Positions 45,272 to 54,988 of a DNA stretch of 64,000 bases are shown piece after piece (position 1 is the first letter of the stretch; every line of letters begins with the position of its first letter). Location of the stretch: NCBI GenBank assembly GCA_910584365.1, contig CAJUAF010000011.1, forward strand, positions 25,877 through 89,876. The letters run 5' to 3'. The position numbers and the translations under genes are program-made. Source of the DNA: an uncultured Muribaculaceae bacterium. Lineage in GTDB: Bacteria; Bacteroidota; Bacteroidia; Bacteroidales; Muribaculaceae. Below the pieces are notes generated by a model. That model was given only the letters and a program-made list of their open reading frames with translations. It ran no database searches and was not told the DNA's origin.

Positions 45272-46894
45272 ATGGCTCACGAAAATTTTGAAATGGTGGC
45301 GAAGACCTTCCAGGGTCTTGAAGATGTACTGGCTGAGGAACTGAGAGACCTCGGGGCCTTGAATGTAGAACCCGGAAAGAGAATGGTGTCGTTCGAGGGA
45401 GATCTCGAAATGCTTTATCGCGCCAATCTTTGTTGCCGCACTGCCCTGCGTATTCTCAAACCGATTTATAAGTTTATCGCCCGCAATACGGATGAGCTGT
45501 ATGAGTTCACCAAAGAATTCGACTGGGGGTCGCTGATGAACGTAAACAGCACCTTTTCAATCGATACGGTGGCTTACAGCGATGAGTTCACCCACTCCCG
45601 CTTCGTTACCTACCGCGTCAAGGACGCTATCGTGGACTGGTTCAAGGACCGTTACGGCGAGGACAAGCGCCCGGGTGTGCGCCTCCAGGACGCCGATGTG
45701 ATGATCAATGTGCATATCGCCGGCGACCGGGTGACTCTCTCGCTCGATTCCTCGGGCGAATCGCTTCATAAGCGCGGTTACCGAGTGGCCCAGACCGAGG
45801 CCCCCATCAACGAGGTTCTTGCCGCCGGCATAATCCTAAAGAGCGGCTGGCGGGGCGATTGTCCGCTGGTTGACCCAATGTGCGGTTCCGGCACTTTTCT
45901 TATTGAGGCTGCCCTGATTGCCGCCAATATCAATCCCGGCGTCTACCGCAAGCACTTCTCTTTTGAACACTGGCGAGACTTCGACGCCGAACTGTTCGAC
46001 CGTCTTTACAACGACGATTCCAACGAGCGGGAATTCGAATATAAGATATACGGGGCAGACATCTCCCCGAAAGCCGTCGAAATAGCGCAGAAGAATATAC
46101 GCAGCGCCGGAGTAGGACGCATGATCGAGCTGGAGACCAAGCCCCTTTCGGCCTGGGAGGAAGCTCCCGAAAACGGCATACTGATTACAAATCCCCCTTA
46201 CGGCGAGCGTATCTCATCGGAGGATATGGACGGTCTGTATGAGCTGATAGGTCAGAAACTCAAGAATGTATTCAAGGGCTACCACGCATGGATTATAGGC
46301 TACCGCGAGGAATATTTCCACCGTATCGGCCTGGCGGCCTCCATGAAGATGCCGATTCTGAATGGCTCACTCGAATGTCAGCTGCGCGAATACGTCATTT
46401 TCGAGGGGGATTACAAGCATTTCCGCAGCCAGGGAGGACGCCTGCGCGAACTCGAGGAGCGCAAGGACGACCGCCTCGATTCTCTGCGCGACCGCAAGAA
46501 GCGCGAGATGCGCCGGGAATTCAAGAGAGATTTCCGTCGCGATTCCGGAAAACCCGCTCCCGGAGGCAAATTCCGCAAAGACGCCAAAGGGGGAGCCCGT
46601 AAGGACTCCCGCAGGGATTTCCGCCGCGACGAGGAGCGACCCTTCAGCGAGAAGCGGGCCGAACGGCGCGAATTCAACGCCGGAGTGCCACGCAACAAGC
46701 TTGAGGAACGCTATCATCCCGGCAACCGCTCCAGGGACCGCCGCGACGAGGAGCGCCGCAGCCAGGAGAACCCCCTGGCCGTACGCCGCAATCCCCAGGC
46801 CCTGAAATCCATTACGGGAAAGCAGCCTACCATCCCGGTGATGCGTTCCCGCAAAGGATGGCGCAAGGACGACGAATCCGGCGCACAGTCATAA
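45272..46894 (+). CDS. THUMP-domain class I RNA methyltransferase with basic disordered tail
   Basis: Similar to the RlmL N-terminal (methyltransferase) half, which makes m2G2445 in 23S rRNA. Order: ferredoxin-like and THUMP domain (about 1-160; KTFQGLEDVLAEELRDLGA), then the UPF0020/Rossmann methyltransferase (about 160-380) with PMCGSGTFLIEAALIAANI (SAM) and the NPPY catalytic motif in ITNPPYGERI. The core ends near 385. The remaining 155 residues are Arg/Lys/Asp/Glu-rich with repeated RRDFRRD-like words and no predicted fold, probably an RNA-binding tail. 540 residues in all. It begins a long rightward run; purD follows by 45 bases. The exact target nucleotide is not provable from sequence. 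Confidence 0.93.
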   Translation: MAHENFEMVAKTFQGLEDVLAEELRDLGALNVEPGKRMVSFEGDLEMLYRANLCCRTALRILKPIYKFIARNTDELYEFTKEFDWGSLMNVNSTFSIDTVAYSDEFTHSRFVTYRVKDAIVDWFKDRYGEDKRPGVRLQDADVMINVHIAGDRVTLSLDSSGESLHKRGYRVAQTEAPINEVLAAGIILKSGWRGDCPLVDPMCGSGTFLIEAALIAANINPGVYRKHFSFEHWRDFDAELFDRLYNDDSNEREFEYKIYGADISPKAVEIAQKNIRSAGVGRMIELETKPLSAWEEAPENGILITNPPYGERISSEDMDGLYELIGQKLKNVFKGYHAWIIGYREEYFHRIGLAASMKMPILNGSLECQLREYVIFEGDYKHFRSQGGRLRELEERKDDRLDSLRDRKKREMRREFKRDFRRDSGKPAPGGKFRKDAKGGARKDSRRDFRRDEERPFSEKRAERREFNAGVPRNKLEERYHPGNRSRDRRDEERRSQENPLAVRRNPQALKSITGKQPTIPVMRSRKGWRKDDESGAQS

Positions 46895-46939
46895 TTACAG
46901 AATTACCAACCACCGATATTATAATCAGCAACCACTGAT

Positions 46940-48217
46940 ATGAACATCTTACTGCTCGGCTCGGGAGGGCGCGAATCGGCCCTCGCCTGGAAAATCAGCC
47001 AAAGCCCCGAATGTAGTTCACTGATAATCGCTCCCGGCAACGGCGGTACCGCCCGCTACGGCCGCAATCTCCCCCTTAAACCCACCGACTTCAACGCCGT
47101 CCTGGAGGCAATCCGGGAGAACGCCATCGACATGGTTGTCGTCGGCAACGAAGACCCCCTGGTGGGCGGCATCACTGATTTCCTCGCCGCGGAGGCGCCT
47201 GAGGTGCTTGTTGTCGGTCCTTCCCGCGAAGGAGCGCGCCTGGAGGGAAGCAAGGATTTCGCCAAGCAGTTCATGGAGGCCGAGGGGATTCCGACGGCCC
47301 GTTACCGCAGCTTCACGGCCGAGACCGTAGAAGAAGGGAAAAAGTTCCTGGCCACACTTCAGCCCCCCTATGTGCTGAAAGCCGACGGTCTGGCAGCCGG
47401 CAAGGGTGTCCTGATTCTCGACAGCCTCGAGGAAGCCCGGAGACAGCTGGAGGAAATGCTCGGCGGAATGTTCGGCCAGTCTTCCGCCACGGTTGTCATC
47501 GAGGAGTTCCTGAGCGGCATCGAGTGTTCGGTATTCGTGCTGACCGACGGCAACGGCGGCTACCGCGTATTGCCCGTGGCCAAAGATTACAAGCGCATCC
47601 TCGAAGGGGACAAAGGTCCCAATACGGGGGGTATGGGAGCCGTAAGTCCCGTGCCTTTCGCCGATGACGCGTTTATGGAGAAAGTTGACAAGCGCATTAT
47701 CCGGCCTACCATCGAGGGTCTGCGCCGCCGCGGCATCGACTATAAAGGCTTTATCTTCCTGGGCCTTATCAATGTCGGCGGGGAACCGATGGTCATCGAG
47801 TACAACGTCAGGATGGGGGATCCCGAGACCGAGGTGGTGATGCTCCGCATCGCTTCCGATCTTGTGCCTCTGCTTCGCGCCGCCGCTTCCGGCAATCTCG
47901 GTGATCTCCCCCTGGAGCATGACCCGCGGAGCGCCGCAACGGTGATGCTTGTTTCAGGCGGTTATCCAGGTTCCTATCCCAAAGGTATGGAAATCGTCGG
48001 GGAAGACGCCGCAGACTTCACCCCCGACACGGTTATATTCCACGCCGGGACGGCCCGCAACGACGCTTCCCTGGTGACCTCCGGAGGGCGCGTAATGGCC
48101 GTCAGCAGCTACGGCAAAGACCTGGCTGAGGCCCTTTCACGCAGCTATGCCGTGCTTGAGAATATCAATTTCGACGGAAAGACTTTCCGCCGCGATATCG
48201 GCAACGAGTTTCTCTGA
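46940..48217 (+). CDS. purD: Phosphoribosylamine-glycine ligase
   Basis: Second step of de novo purine synthesis: ATP-driven joining of phosphoribosylamine and glycine. At 425 residues it is standard. N-terminal LLLGSGGRESALAWKI binds phosphoribosylamine; the ATP-grasp core has KADGLAAGKGVLIL and EEFLSGIECSVFVLTDG. The family block GPNTGGMGAVSPVPF is seen, and VIEYNVRMGDPETEVVM carries the metal ligands. It sits alone among non-purine genes, as is common in Bacteroidales. Confidence 0.97.
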   Translation: MNILLLGSGGRESALAWKISQSPECSSLIIAPGNGGTARYGRNLPLKPTDFNAVLEAIRENAIDMVVVGNEDPLVGGITDFLAAEAPEVLVVGPSREGARLEGSKDFAKQFMEAEGIPTARYRSFTAETVEEGKKFLATLQPPYVLKADGLAAGKGVLILDSLEEARRQLEEMLGGMFGQSSATVVIEEFLSGIECSVFVLTDGNGGYRVLPVAKDYKRILEGDKGPNTGGMGAVSPVPFADDAFMEKVDKRIIRPTIEGLRRRGIDYKGFIFLGLINVGGEPMVIEYNVRMGDPETEVVMLRIASDLVPLLRAAASGNLGDLPLEHDPRSAATVMLVSGGYPGSYPKGMEIVGEDAADFTPDTVIFHAGTARNDASLVTSGGRVMAVSSYGKDLAEALSRSYAVLENINFDGKTFRRDIGNEFL

Positions 48218-48255
48218 TTCCGCTTTATTCCCAGATAATTGCTCTCCCAGGATAA

Positions 48256-49239
48256 TTGCTCTCTGAACGCGACATAACAGGTTTTCTCCACGCCCGCGCA
48301 TCGGCTCTGATGCTGATGGTGCTGGCGTGTGTACTTGCGTATATAGCCTACGTAAGAGGTGACGTGATCCATCTTGAGGGGGCGCTGGGCATCGGTCTGC
48401 TCCCCGCCGGACGGTGGATTTCCTCTCCGTTCTGGTCGCTGGCGGCGTCGCTGGGATGCACGGTCCTGATGGGCGCCCTGACAATCTACATCAACCGGGC
48501 GTTCAATGTCCTGCGCAGCCTTACGGCCCTGGTGGCGGGGATGTTCTGTGTGATGCAGACGTCGCTCCCCTCGGTCATCGGACAGTTCTATGGCGGAGAT
48601 CTCATGGGAGTTCTTCTGCTGCTTTGCTCGGCGCTGCTGTTCAGCTCGTTCGCCGACAGCCGGTGTCAGCGGCGTGTCTTTCTGATTTTCTTCCTGATAA
48701 CCCTGGCCGGTTTCACGGATCTTTCCTATCTGCTTTATATCCCCGTATTTATCCTGGGATGCATACAGATGAGGATTTTCGACATACGCACTTTCCTTGC
48801 CGCCTGTCTGGGCGTCATCACTCCCCCCTGGATCCTTTTCGGATTCGGACTTGTCCATCCCCAGCAGCTCCACTGGCCTTCGCTGGTGATGGCCTGGTCG
48901 ATGTTCTACACTCCGGAAATGATTCATGCGCTTGTAGTGACCGGCTTTACGCTGGTCTGCGGCATAGGGTTCACGGTTGTCAACCTGCTGAAAATCCTGA
49001 GCTATAACTCCAGGGTGAGGGCCTATAACGGCTTCCTGACGATGATGCTCCTGGCCACCGGCCTGTTCATTCTTCTGAATTTCAATAATTTCGCATTTTA
49101 TATTCCGATGCTTAACTGTCTGACCGCGTATCAGATAGCTCATTTTTTCACTTACCGCCGCAATCTCCGCAGCTATATTCCGATTCTGGTGCTTATGACA
49201 GCCTATCTGGGATTCTATTTGTGGGGAATCCTGTGGTGA
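48256..49239 (+). CDS. Multi-pass membrane protein, DUF6427-like, unknown function
   Basis: A 327-residue inner-membrane protein with about nine hydrophobic segments (at about 16-34, 50-68, 75-95, 97-115, 121-140, 145-165, 175-195, 228-250 and 262-285) and a last one near the C-terminus. No transporter or enzyme motif. The frame has a stop just before 48256, so translation begins at TTG 48256 or at a later codon such as ATG 48310. A tandem copy of GATAATTGCTCTC (48234-48246 and 48251-48263) covers the TTG. Bacteroidales encode a similar protein beside purD/pdxB, but its function is not known to me. Confidence 0.82.
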   Translation: MLSERDITGFLHARASALMLMVLACVLAYIAYVRGDVIHLEGALGIGLLPAGRWISSPFWSLAASLGCTVLMGALTIYINRAFNVLRSLTALVAGMFCVMQTSLPSVIGQFYGGDLMGVLLLLCSALLFSSFADSRCQRRVFLIFFLITLAGFTDLSYLLYIPVFILGCIQMRIFDIRTFLAACLGVITPPWILFGFGLVHPQQLHWPSLVMAWSMFYTPEMIHALVVTGFTLVCGIGFTVVNLLKILSYNSRVRAYNGFLTMMLLATGLFILLNFNNFAFYIPMLNCLTAYQIAHFFTYRRNLRSYIPILVLMTAYLGFYLWGILW

Positions 49240-49263
49240 GGACCCCTATATACACTGTCCGCC

Positions 49264-50301
49264 ATGAAAAAGGTTGTGATCGACAAGTTTATCCCCTTTG
49301 AGGGGAATCCTTTCGAGGGAGTGGCCGAAATCGAACGGCTTGCGCCCGCAGATATAAACGCCGACACTGTCCGCGATGCCGACGCGCTGATTGTCAGAAC
49401 CCGTACCCGATGCGATGCGTCGCTGCTGGAAAACTCCCGTGTCGGTATTGTCGCTACGGCCACAATCGGCACCGACCACCTCGATTTCCCTTATCTCGCC
49501 TCACGCGGAATAAAGACGGTCTCCGCGCCGGGCTGCAATGCCCCTGCGGTGGCCCAGTATGTCTTCGCATCGATATTTTCCATGGGGCTTGGTGACCCCG
49601 GTATGCGTCTGGGCATTGTAGGACTTGGCCATGTCGGTTCAATCGTGGCTTCCTGGGCGCTGAACTTCGGGATGGATGTTTATGCCTGCGATATCCCCCG
49701 GCAGAGCCGGGAACATGGCTGGAATCCGGCGGCTCCGCTGACCGCAGGGGATATCCCCTTCCGCTCACTGGAGGAAATCGCCCGCAAATGCGACGCGGTC
49801 ACTTTCCATACCCCCCTGACGCGCTCGGGGGATTGTCCGACGTTCCATCTGCTTGACCGAGATTTCCTGTCAGTCGCTCCGAAAGCATTGGTAATCAACT
49901 CTGCCCGTGGCCCGGTGGCCGATACGGCAGACCTCATTGCTGCCCTGCGCCGGGGTCGCGTCGACAACGCGGCCATGGACTGCTGGGAAGGGGAACCCGG
50001 GATCTCCGACGAACTTCTACGCCTGTCCCGCATATCCACGCCGCATATAGCAGGTTACTCCATCGAAGGGAAAAAACGCGCCACGGCCGTAACCTTCAAT
50101 GCCGTTCTGGAGTATCTGGGGAGCGACCGCAGAATCGACCCCGGAGTGGCTCTGACTGCGCCGGCGGCGGTGTCGCGCCAGGCTGTGACGGATTCCTACG
50201 ACCCCCTGGCCGACAGTATTCCCCTAAAGTCGGACCCCTCCTCCTTTGAATCCCTGCGCAACCACTATCCCCTGCGCCACGAAGTTCCGTTCAAATCCTG
50301 A
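49264..50301 (+). CDS. pdxB: 4-phosphoerythronate dehydrogenase
   Basis: Second step of the DXP-independent branch leading to pyridoxal phosphate in bacteria with the PdxA/PdxJ route: oxidation of 4-phosphoerythronate with NAD. The D-2-hydroxyacid dehydrogenase fold is clear: ATIGTDHLDFPYLASRGI, the NAD motif GIVGLGHVGSIVA, NSARGPVADTADLIAAL and the catalytic region SRISTPHIAGYSIEGK, whose HIAGYS form is PdxB-specific. 345 residues, slightly shorter than E. coli PdxB. It follows the membrane protein by 24 bases and precedes the next gene by 17. Confidence 0.95.
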   Translation: MKKVVIDKFIPFEGNPFEGVAEIERLAPADINADTVRDADALIVRTRTRCDASLLENSRVGIVATATIGTDHLDFPYLASRGIKTVSAPGCNAPAVAQYVFASIFSMGLGDPGMRLGIVGLGHVGSIVASWALNFGMDVYACDIPRQSREHGWNPAAPLTAGDIPFRSLEEIARKCDAVTFHTPLTRSGDCPTFHLLDRDFLSVAPKALVINSARGPVADTADLIAALRRGRVDNAAMDCWEGEPGISDELLRLSRISTPHIAGYSIEGKKRATAVTFNAVLEYLGSDRRIDPGVALTAPAAVSRQAVTDSYDPLADSIPLKSDPSSFESLRNHYPLRHEVPFKS

Positions 50302-50318
50302 TAAATCATTTTCTCACC

Positions 50319-50978
50319 ATGTCAGACAAAAATCCCTCACACAAATACGTAATCACCCTCGGACGCCAGTTCGGTTCCGGAGGGCGCGAACTCGCCCGGC
50401 TCCTGGCCAAAACCTTCAATATCGGATATTACGACAAAGAACTGCTTCTTGAGGCCGGACGCCATGCCGGCGTGGATCCCGGATTCTTTGAACGTTCCGA
50501 CGAAAAGTTTCCCACTTTTCCAGGCGGAGGGATATCTTTCAACATGGGTGTCACGGCAATGCCCTGGTACACACCTTCCTCCATTTCCGACGAGTCAATC
50601 TACCGCGATATGTCGGACGTCATAAGGATGCTGGCCGACCGCGGGCCATGTGTGATTGTAGGCCGCTCGGCCGACTATGTCCTGCGCGACCACGAGGTTC
50701 CATCCATCAATATTTTCGTCCATGCGTCGATGGATGACTGCGTAAAGCGTATTCTCCGCCGGGGCGATAAGCTCAAGGAGCAGGATGCCCGAAACCTGGC
50801 CGAGAAGACCAACAAGCTGAGAGCTAACTATTACAACTTCTATACCGACAAGCGGTGGGGGTGCGCATCCTCCTACGATCTCTGCCTCAATTCCTCCCTG
50901 CTGACGATGGAAGGACTGGTGGAAGTAATCGCTACCTATATCCGCGAGCGGCTCGGTTTCGACCCGCGGTGCAGCTGA
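50319..50978 (+). CDS. Cytidylate kinase-like family protein
   Basis: A P-loop protein of 219 residues from the family annotated as cytidylate kinase-like (PF13189), distinct from Cmk. The nucleotide-binding loop is GRQFGSGGRELARLLA (14-29), followed by YYDKELLLEAGRHAGV and, near residue 112, CVIVGRSADYVLRDH. The Lys/Arg-rich lid occurs near RILRRGDKLKEQDARN. True substrates of this family are unproven. Co-directional with pdxB and, after a 197-base gap, pyrG; the latter pairing with CTP metabolism is suggestive only. Confidence 0.9.
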   Translation: MSDKNPSHKYVITLGRQFGSGGRELARLLAKTFNIGYYDKELLLEAGRHAGVDPGFFERSDEKFPTFPGGGISFNMGVTAMPWYTPSSISDESIYRDMSDVIRMLADRGPCVIVGRSADYVLRDHEVPSINIFVHASMDDCVKRILRRGDKLKEQDARNLAEKTNKLRANYYNFYTDKRWGCASSYDLCLNSSLLTMEGLVEVIATYIRERLGFDPRCS

Positions 50979-51175
50979 TTTCCGCTCTCTGTTTTCCTTG
51001 CCGCGACGTTTTTTTCATCCTCCTTACCCTTAAAATAAGTTTAAGGGGAGGGGATAATGAAAAAAATTAGTAACTTTGTGGCTTGATTGCAGTTGGGCCG
51101 GGAATTCTTCCTGACGGCTGAGATTCCGGATACCCGGAGCTGCGGAGTTTTTTGTCACATATCTTTTACAGATTC

Positions 51176-52828
51176 GTGGAAACTAAGTATTTATTCGTTA
51201 CCGGCGGTGTCGTATCGTCACTTGGAAAGGGGATAATCTCCTCTTCGATAGCCTGTCTTCTTAAAGCGCGTGGTTACAGGGTTACGATTCAGAAGTTTGA
51301 CCCCTATATCAACATCGATCCGGGAACACTCAACCCCTACGAACACGGCGAATGTTATGTAACCGTTGACGGACATGAAGCCGACCTGGACCTGGGACAT
51401 TACGAGCGCTTCACCGACATACAGACTACGAAGGCCAACAACATAACGACCGGACGCATATATCAGAACGTCATCAGCAAGGAGCGCCGCGGCGACTACC
51501 TGGGGAAAACCGTCCAGATCGTACCCCACATCACCGATGAAATCAAGCGCGCCGTAAAGCAGCTCGGCCTGACGGGGGAGTTCGATTTCATCATCACCGA
51601 AATCGGAGGTGTCGTCGGCGACATCGAGTCTCTCCCGTTCCTGGAAGCTGTCCGTCAGCTCCGCTGGGAACTCGGCCGCGACAGTCTCTGCATCCATCTG
51701 ACCTACGTTCCGTTCATCGCCGCCGCGAAAGAACTCAAGACCAAGCCCACGCAGCATTCCGTAAAGAAACTCCAGGAGCTTGGAATCCAGCCTGACGTGC
51801 TGGTGCTGCGCACCGAGCATCCCATCACCTCCGAAGCCCGGCGGAAAATCGCCCAGTTCTGCAATGTGGCTCCCGACGCTGTTGTCCAGTCGCTGGATCT
51901 CCCCTCGATCTACGAGGTTCCTGTCAAAATGCATGAGCAGCACCTGGACGACATTATCCTCCGCCTTACCGGCGTGGAAGCCCAGGGCGAACCCCATATG
52001 GCCCCCTGGCTCCACTTCCTTGAAAAGCTCGAGTCGGCCGAGACTCCGGTCAGAATAGGCCTTGTCGGGAAATACGTAGAGCTTCAGGACGCCTACAAGT
52101 CGATAAGCGAGTCCCTTTCCCACGCCGCCACTTACAATGACCGACGCCTGGAACTGCAGTATATCCACTCCGAAAAACTCAACGAACAGAATGTCGATTC
52201 CCTCCTTTCCCCGCTGGACGGAATCCTGATAGCTCCCGGATTCGGCCAGCGCGGCATCGAAGGGAAATTCGTGGCGCTGAAATGGGCCCGCGAGCATGAT
52301 GTCCCCACGCTGGGAATCTGCCTGGGAATGCAGTGTATGGTAATCGAGTTCGCCCGCGACGTGCTTGGTCTTCCCGAGGCCAACTCCACGGAGATGAACC
52401 CCAATACCCCCGACAATGTAATCGACCTCATGGAGGAACAGAAGAGCATCTCCAACATGGGAGGTACGATGCGCCTGGGTGCATACGACTGCCGCCTGCG
52501 CCCCGGCTCGCTGGCCGCCGAGGCTTACGGCACAACCGACGTCAGGGAGCGCCACCGCCACCGCTTCGAGTTCAACGATGAGTACCGCGCCCGTTTCGAG
52601 GAGGCCGGCATGAAGTGCGTAGGCGAGAATCCCCGCACACGCCTGGTGGAAGTCGTGGAAATCCCCGGCAAGAGATGGTTCCTGGGGACACAGTACCATC
52701 CCGAATACTCCTCGACCGTCCTCCATCCCCATCCTCTTTTCATGAGCTTTATCCGCGCCGCCATCGCTTATGAAGCCGGGAAATCCCAGGGCGCGCCTTC
52801 TCACTCCCCTGAATCAGAAAAACTTTAA
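51176..52828 (+). CDS. pyrG: CTP synthase
   Basis: Converts UTP to CTP with glutamine and ATP. I take GTG 51176 as start (METKYLFVTGGVVSSLGKGI), the universal family N-terminus; TTG 51152 would add eight unrelated residues. The amidoligase domain (1-270) has GGVVSSLGKGI and GTLNPYEHGECYVTVDGHEADLDLGHYERF as two blocks. The glutaminase domain (about 295-535) has the nucleophile in LGICLGMQCM and the His/Glu dyad in GTQYHPEYSST. 550 residues. An upstream 170-base gap contains TAACTTTG at 51067-51074, a promoter candidate. yidC follows by 8 bases. Confidence 0.97.
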   Translation: METKYLFVTGGVVSSLGKGIISSSIACLLKARGYRVTIQKFDPYINIDPGTLNPYEHGECYVTVDGHEADLDLGHYERFTDIQTTKANNITTGRIYQNVISKERRGDYLGKTVQIVPHITDEIKRAVKQLGLTGEFDFIITEIGGVVGDIESLPFLEAVRQLRWELGRDSLCIHLTYVPFIAAAKELKTKPTQHSVKKLQELGIQPDVLVLRTEHPITSEARRKIAQFCNVAPDAVVQSLDLPSIYEVPVKMHEQHLDDIILRLTGVEAQGEPHMAPWLHFLEKLESAETPVRIGLVGKYVELQDAYKSISESLSHAATYNDRRLELQYIHSEKLNEQNVDSLLSPLDGILIAPGFGQRGIEGKFVALKWAREHDVPTLGICLGMQCMVIEFARDVLGLPEANSTEMNPNTPDNVIDLMEEQKSISNMGGTMRLGAYDCRLRPGSLAAEAYGTTDVRERHRHRFEFNDEYRARFEEAGMKCVGENPRTRLVEVVEIPGKRWFLGTQYHPEYSSTVLHPHPLFMSFIRAAIAYEAGKSQGAPSHSPESEKL

Positions 52829-52836
52829 GAACTTTT

Positions 52837-54948
52837 ATGGATAAGAATACACTGACCGGTCTGGTGCTGATGGGCCTGCTCATCTTCGGTTTCATGTGGA
52901 TGAACAACGGCAAACAGCGTCAGCTCGAACAGCAGAAGATGGAACAGGCTGAGGCGCAGAACGCCGCCGACAACGCCGCCGCAAAAAAACTGACCGTTGA
53001 TTCAATCACTGCGGCCGAGGCCGCCGCGTTCCCCGCTGTGATACGCGAGATCGGGACCACCCGCGGAGATTCCGCTTCGGCCGTGTCGGTCTACCGTACC
53101 GCCAATGTAAATCTCTCCTATAACGGCACCGCCGTCTCCGGTACTGTCAAAGCCGCCGACACGGTGCTGAGCTATGACGCCGTCGTCAGCAACCGCTTCG
53201 GCGCCGATGTCCCCCTGGCTGTCCGCAACGAGGCCATCGCCAACCTGCGCGGCGCTCTGGACGAGGCCCAGAAATACGGCGCTTTCGCCCGTTACCGCAA
53301 CGGCCAGGAGCAGACCGCGTCCCTCAGGAACTCGAAGCTCTCCCTTGAAATCACCAACCACGGCGGATATATCTCCCGCGCGACTCTGCTCGACTACAAG
53401 ACATACCTGCCCGAGAACGACCGTTCCAACAAGATTGACACGGCCGACGTGGAGGTCTGCCGCAAGGGCTTCAACCAGTATTCCTTCGAGCTTCTTTCGG
53501 CCTCCCGCCGCTTCGATACCGCCGAATTCTATTTCACACCGCGGCAGGTCAATGACTCCGTTCTGGAGATGACCCTGGACCTCGGTGGGGATGCCTCCTG
53601 GGGTATCCGCTATACGCTTCCCGAAGACAGCTATGTAGTCACTATGGAGGTGATTCAGAAGGGAATGGAGAAGATTATTCCTCCCTCCGTGGCTACCACT
53701 ACCCTGAACTGGACACAGAAGATGGGGCGCAACGAGCGCGGACGCACCTTCGAGGAGCGCAATTCCGGCCTCTATTATAAATATGTAGGGGATTCCCCCG
53801 ACGACCTTTCGGCCCAGGGGGAGAAGCAGGAGGAACTTTCCCAGCGCCTGAAGTGGATCGGCTTCAAGAACCAGTTCTTCTCGATGGTGATGATTCCCCG
53901 TACCTGCTTCACGGCCGCCGATGTTGCCTCGAAAGACCTCAAGGAGGACCCGAAATTTGTAAAGGATCTCGCCGCCGCCGCCCTCATGGATTACAATTCC
54001 GGGGATGAGAATCCGGTGACCATCGACATTTTCCTCGGTCCCAACCTTTATCCGCTTCTCTCCGGTCTGGACCACGAAATCGAGGGCGCCGAGGATGAAT
54101 CGCTCGACCTTACGAACCTAATCCCCCTGGGATGGCCTATATTCCGCTGGATCAATACCCTGATTATCATCCCGGTGTTCACTTTCCTCAGCTCGTTCAT
54201 CAGTTCCTACGGTCTGATTATCTTCCTGCTTACGATATTTATCAAGCTGATTCTCTTCCCCTTCACCTACAAGAGCTACAAGTCTCAGGCCAAGATGCGC
54301 CTGCTCGCTCCTGAAATCAAGGAAATCAACGACAAATATCCGGGCCAGGAGAACGCCATGACCCGCAACCAGAAGACGATGGCCCTCTACTCCAAGGCGG
54401 GTGCGAGTCCGATGTCGGGCTGTCTGCCCATGCTGTTGCAGATGCCGGTGCTTATCGCCATGTTCTGGTTCTTCCCCTCGGCAATCGAACTGCGCGGCGA
54501 GCATTTCCTCTGGGCCAAAGACCTTTCGGCTCCCGACTATATCCTGACTCTTCCCTTCTCCATCCCCTGGTACGGCAACCATGTCAGCCTGTTCTGTCTG
54601 CTGATGACGGTCACCAATATCGTCTATACGCGCATCAATATGCAGAATCAGCCATCCTCCTCGGCCATGCCTGGAATGAAGTGGATGATGTACCTGATGC
54701 CGGTGATGTTCCTGTTCATCTTCAACGACTACGCCTCGGGTCTGAGCTACTACTATTTCCTGTCGCTCCTGCTCACCATCATCCAGACCTATCTTTTCCG
54801 CCTCTTTACCGACGAGGAGAAAATGAGGGCCCAGATGAAGGCCAACGCCGCCAAGCCCCGCAAGAAATCGGGCTGGATGGCCCGCCTGGAGGAAGCCCAG
54901 CGCAAGCAGCAGGCTATCCTGCGCGAACAGCAGAAGCGCAAGAAATAA
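52837..54948 (+). CDS. yidC: Membrane protein insertase YidC
   Basis: Inserts and folds inner-membrane proteins with or without SecYEG. 703 residues, long because Bacteroidetes YidC has a big periplasmic domain. N-terminal membrane anchor at about 4-22 (LTGLVLMGLLIFGFMWM), an Ala/Gln-rich linker, then the beta-supersandwich periplasmic domain (about 80-420). The conserved five-helix core starts near 440; LLTIFIKLILFPFTYKSYKS carries the cytoplasmic-side basic residues, and SPMSGCLPMLLQMPVLIAMF is the family signature. The tail is Lys/Arg/Gln-rich, as needed for ribosome contact. Tightly linked to pyrG. Confidence 0.96.
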   Translation: MDKNTLTGLVLMGLLIFGFMWMNNGKQRQLEQQKMEQAEAQNAADNAAAKKLTVDSITAAEAAAFPAVIREIGTTRGDSASAVSVYRTANVNLSYNGTAVSGTVKAADTVLSYDAVVSNRFGADVPLAVRNEAIANLRGALDEAQKYGAFARYRNGQEQTASLRNSKLSLEITNHGGYISRATLLDYKTYLPENDRSNKIDTADVEVCRKGFNQYSFELLSASRRFDTAEFYFTPRQVNDSVLEMTLDLGGDASWGIRYTLPEDSYVVTMEVIQKGMEKIIPPSVATTTLNWTQKMGRNERGRTFEERNSGLYYKYVGDSPDDLSAQGEKQEELSQRLKWIGFKNQFFSMVMIPRTCFTAADVASKDLKEDPKFVKDLAAAALMDYNSGDENPVTIDIFLGPNLYPLLSGLDHEIEGAEDESLDLTNLIPLGWPIFRWINTLIIIPVFTFLSSFISSYGLIIFLLTIFIKLILFPFTYKSYKSQAKMRLLAPEIKEINDKYPGQENAMTRNQKTMALYSKAGASPMSGCLPMLLQMPVLIAMFWFFPSAIELRGEHFLWAKDLSAPDYILTLPFSIPWYGNHVSLFCLLMTVTNIVYTRINMQNQPSSSAMPGMKWMMYLMPVMFLFIFNDYASGLSYYYFLSLLLTIIQTYLFRLFTDEEKMRAQMKANAAKPRKKSGWMARLEEAQRKQQAILREQQKRKK

Positions 54949-54988
54949 TCCTCACCGCGCCAGAATTTCCTGACAAGAGCTATATCAG

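Noticed and set aside
51218..52804. 528-codon open frame antisense to pyrG
   Set aside because: Shadow frame; pyrG has all catalytic motifs.
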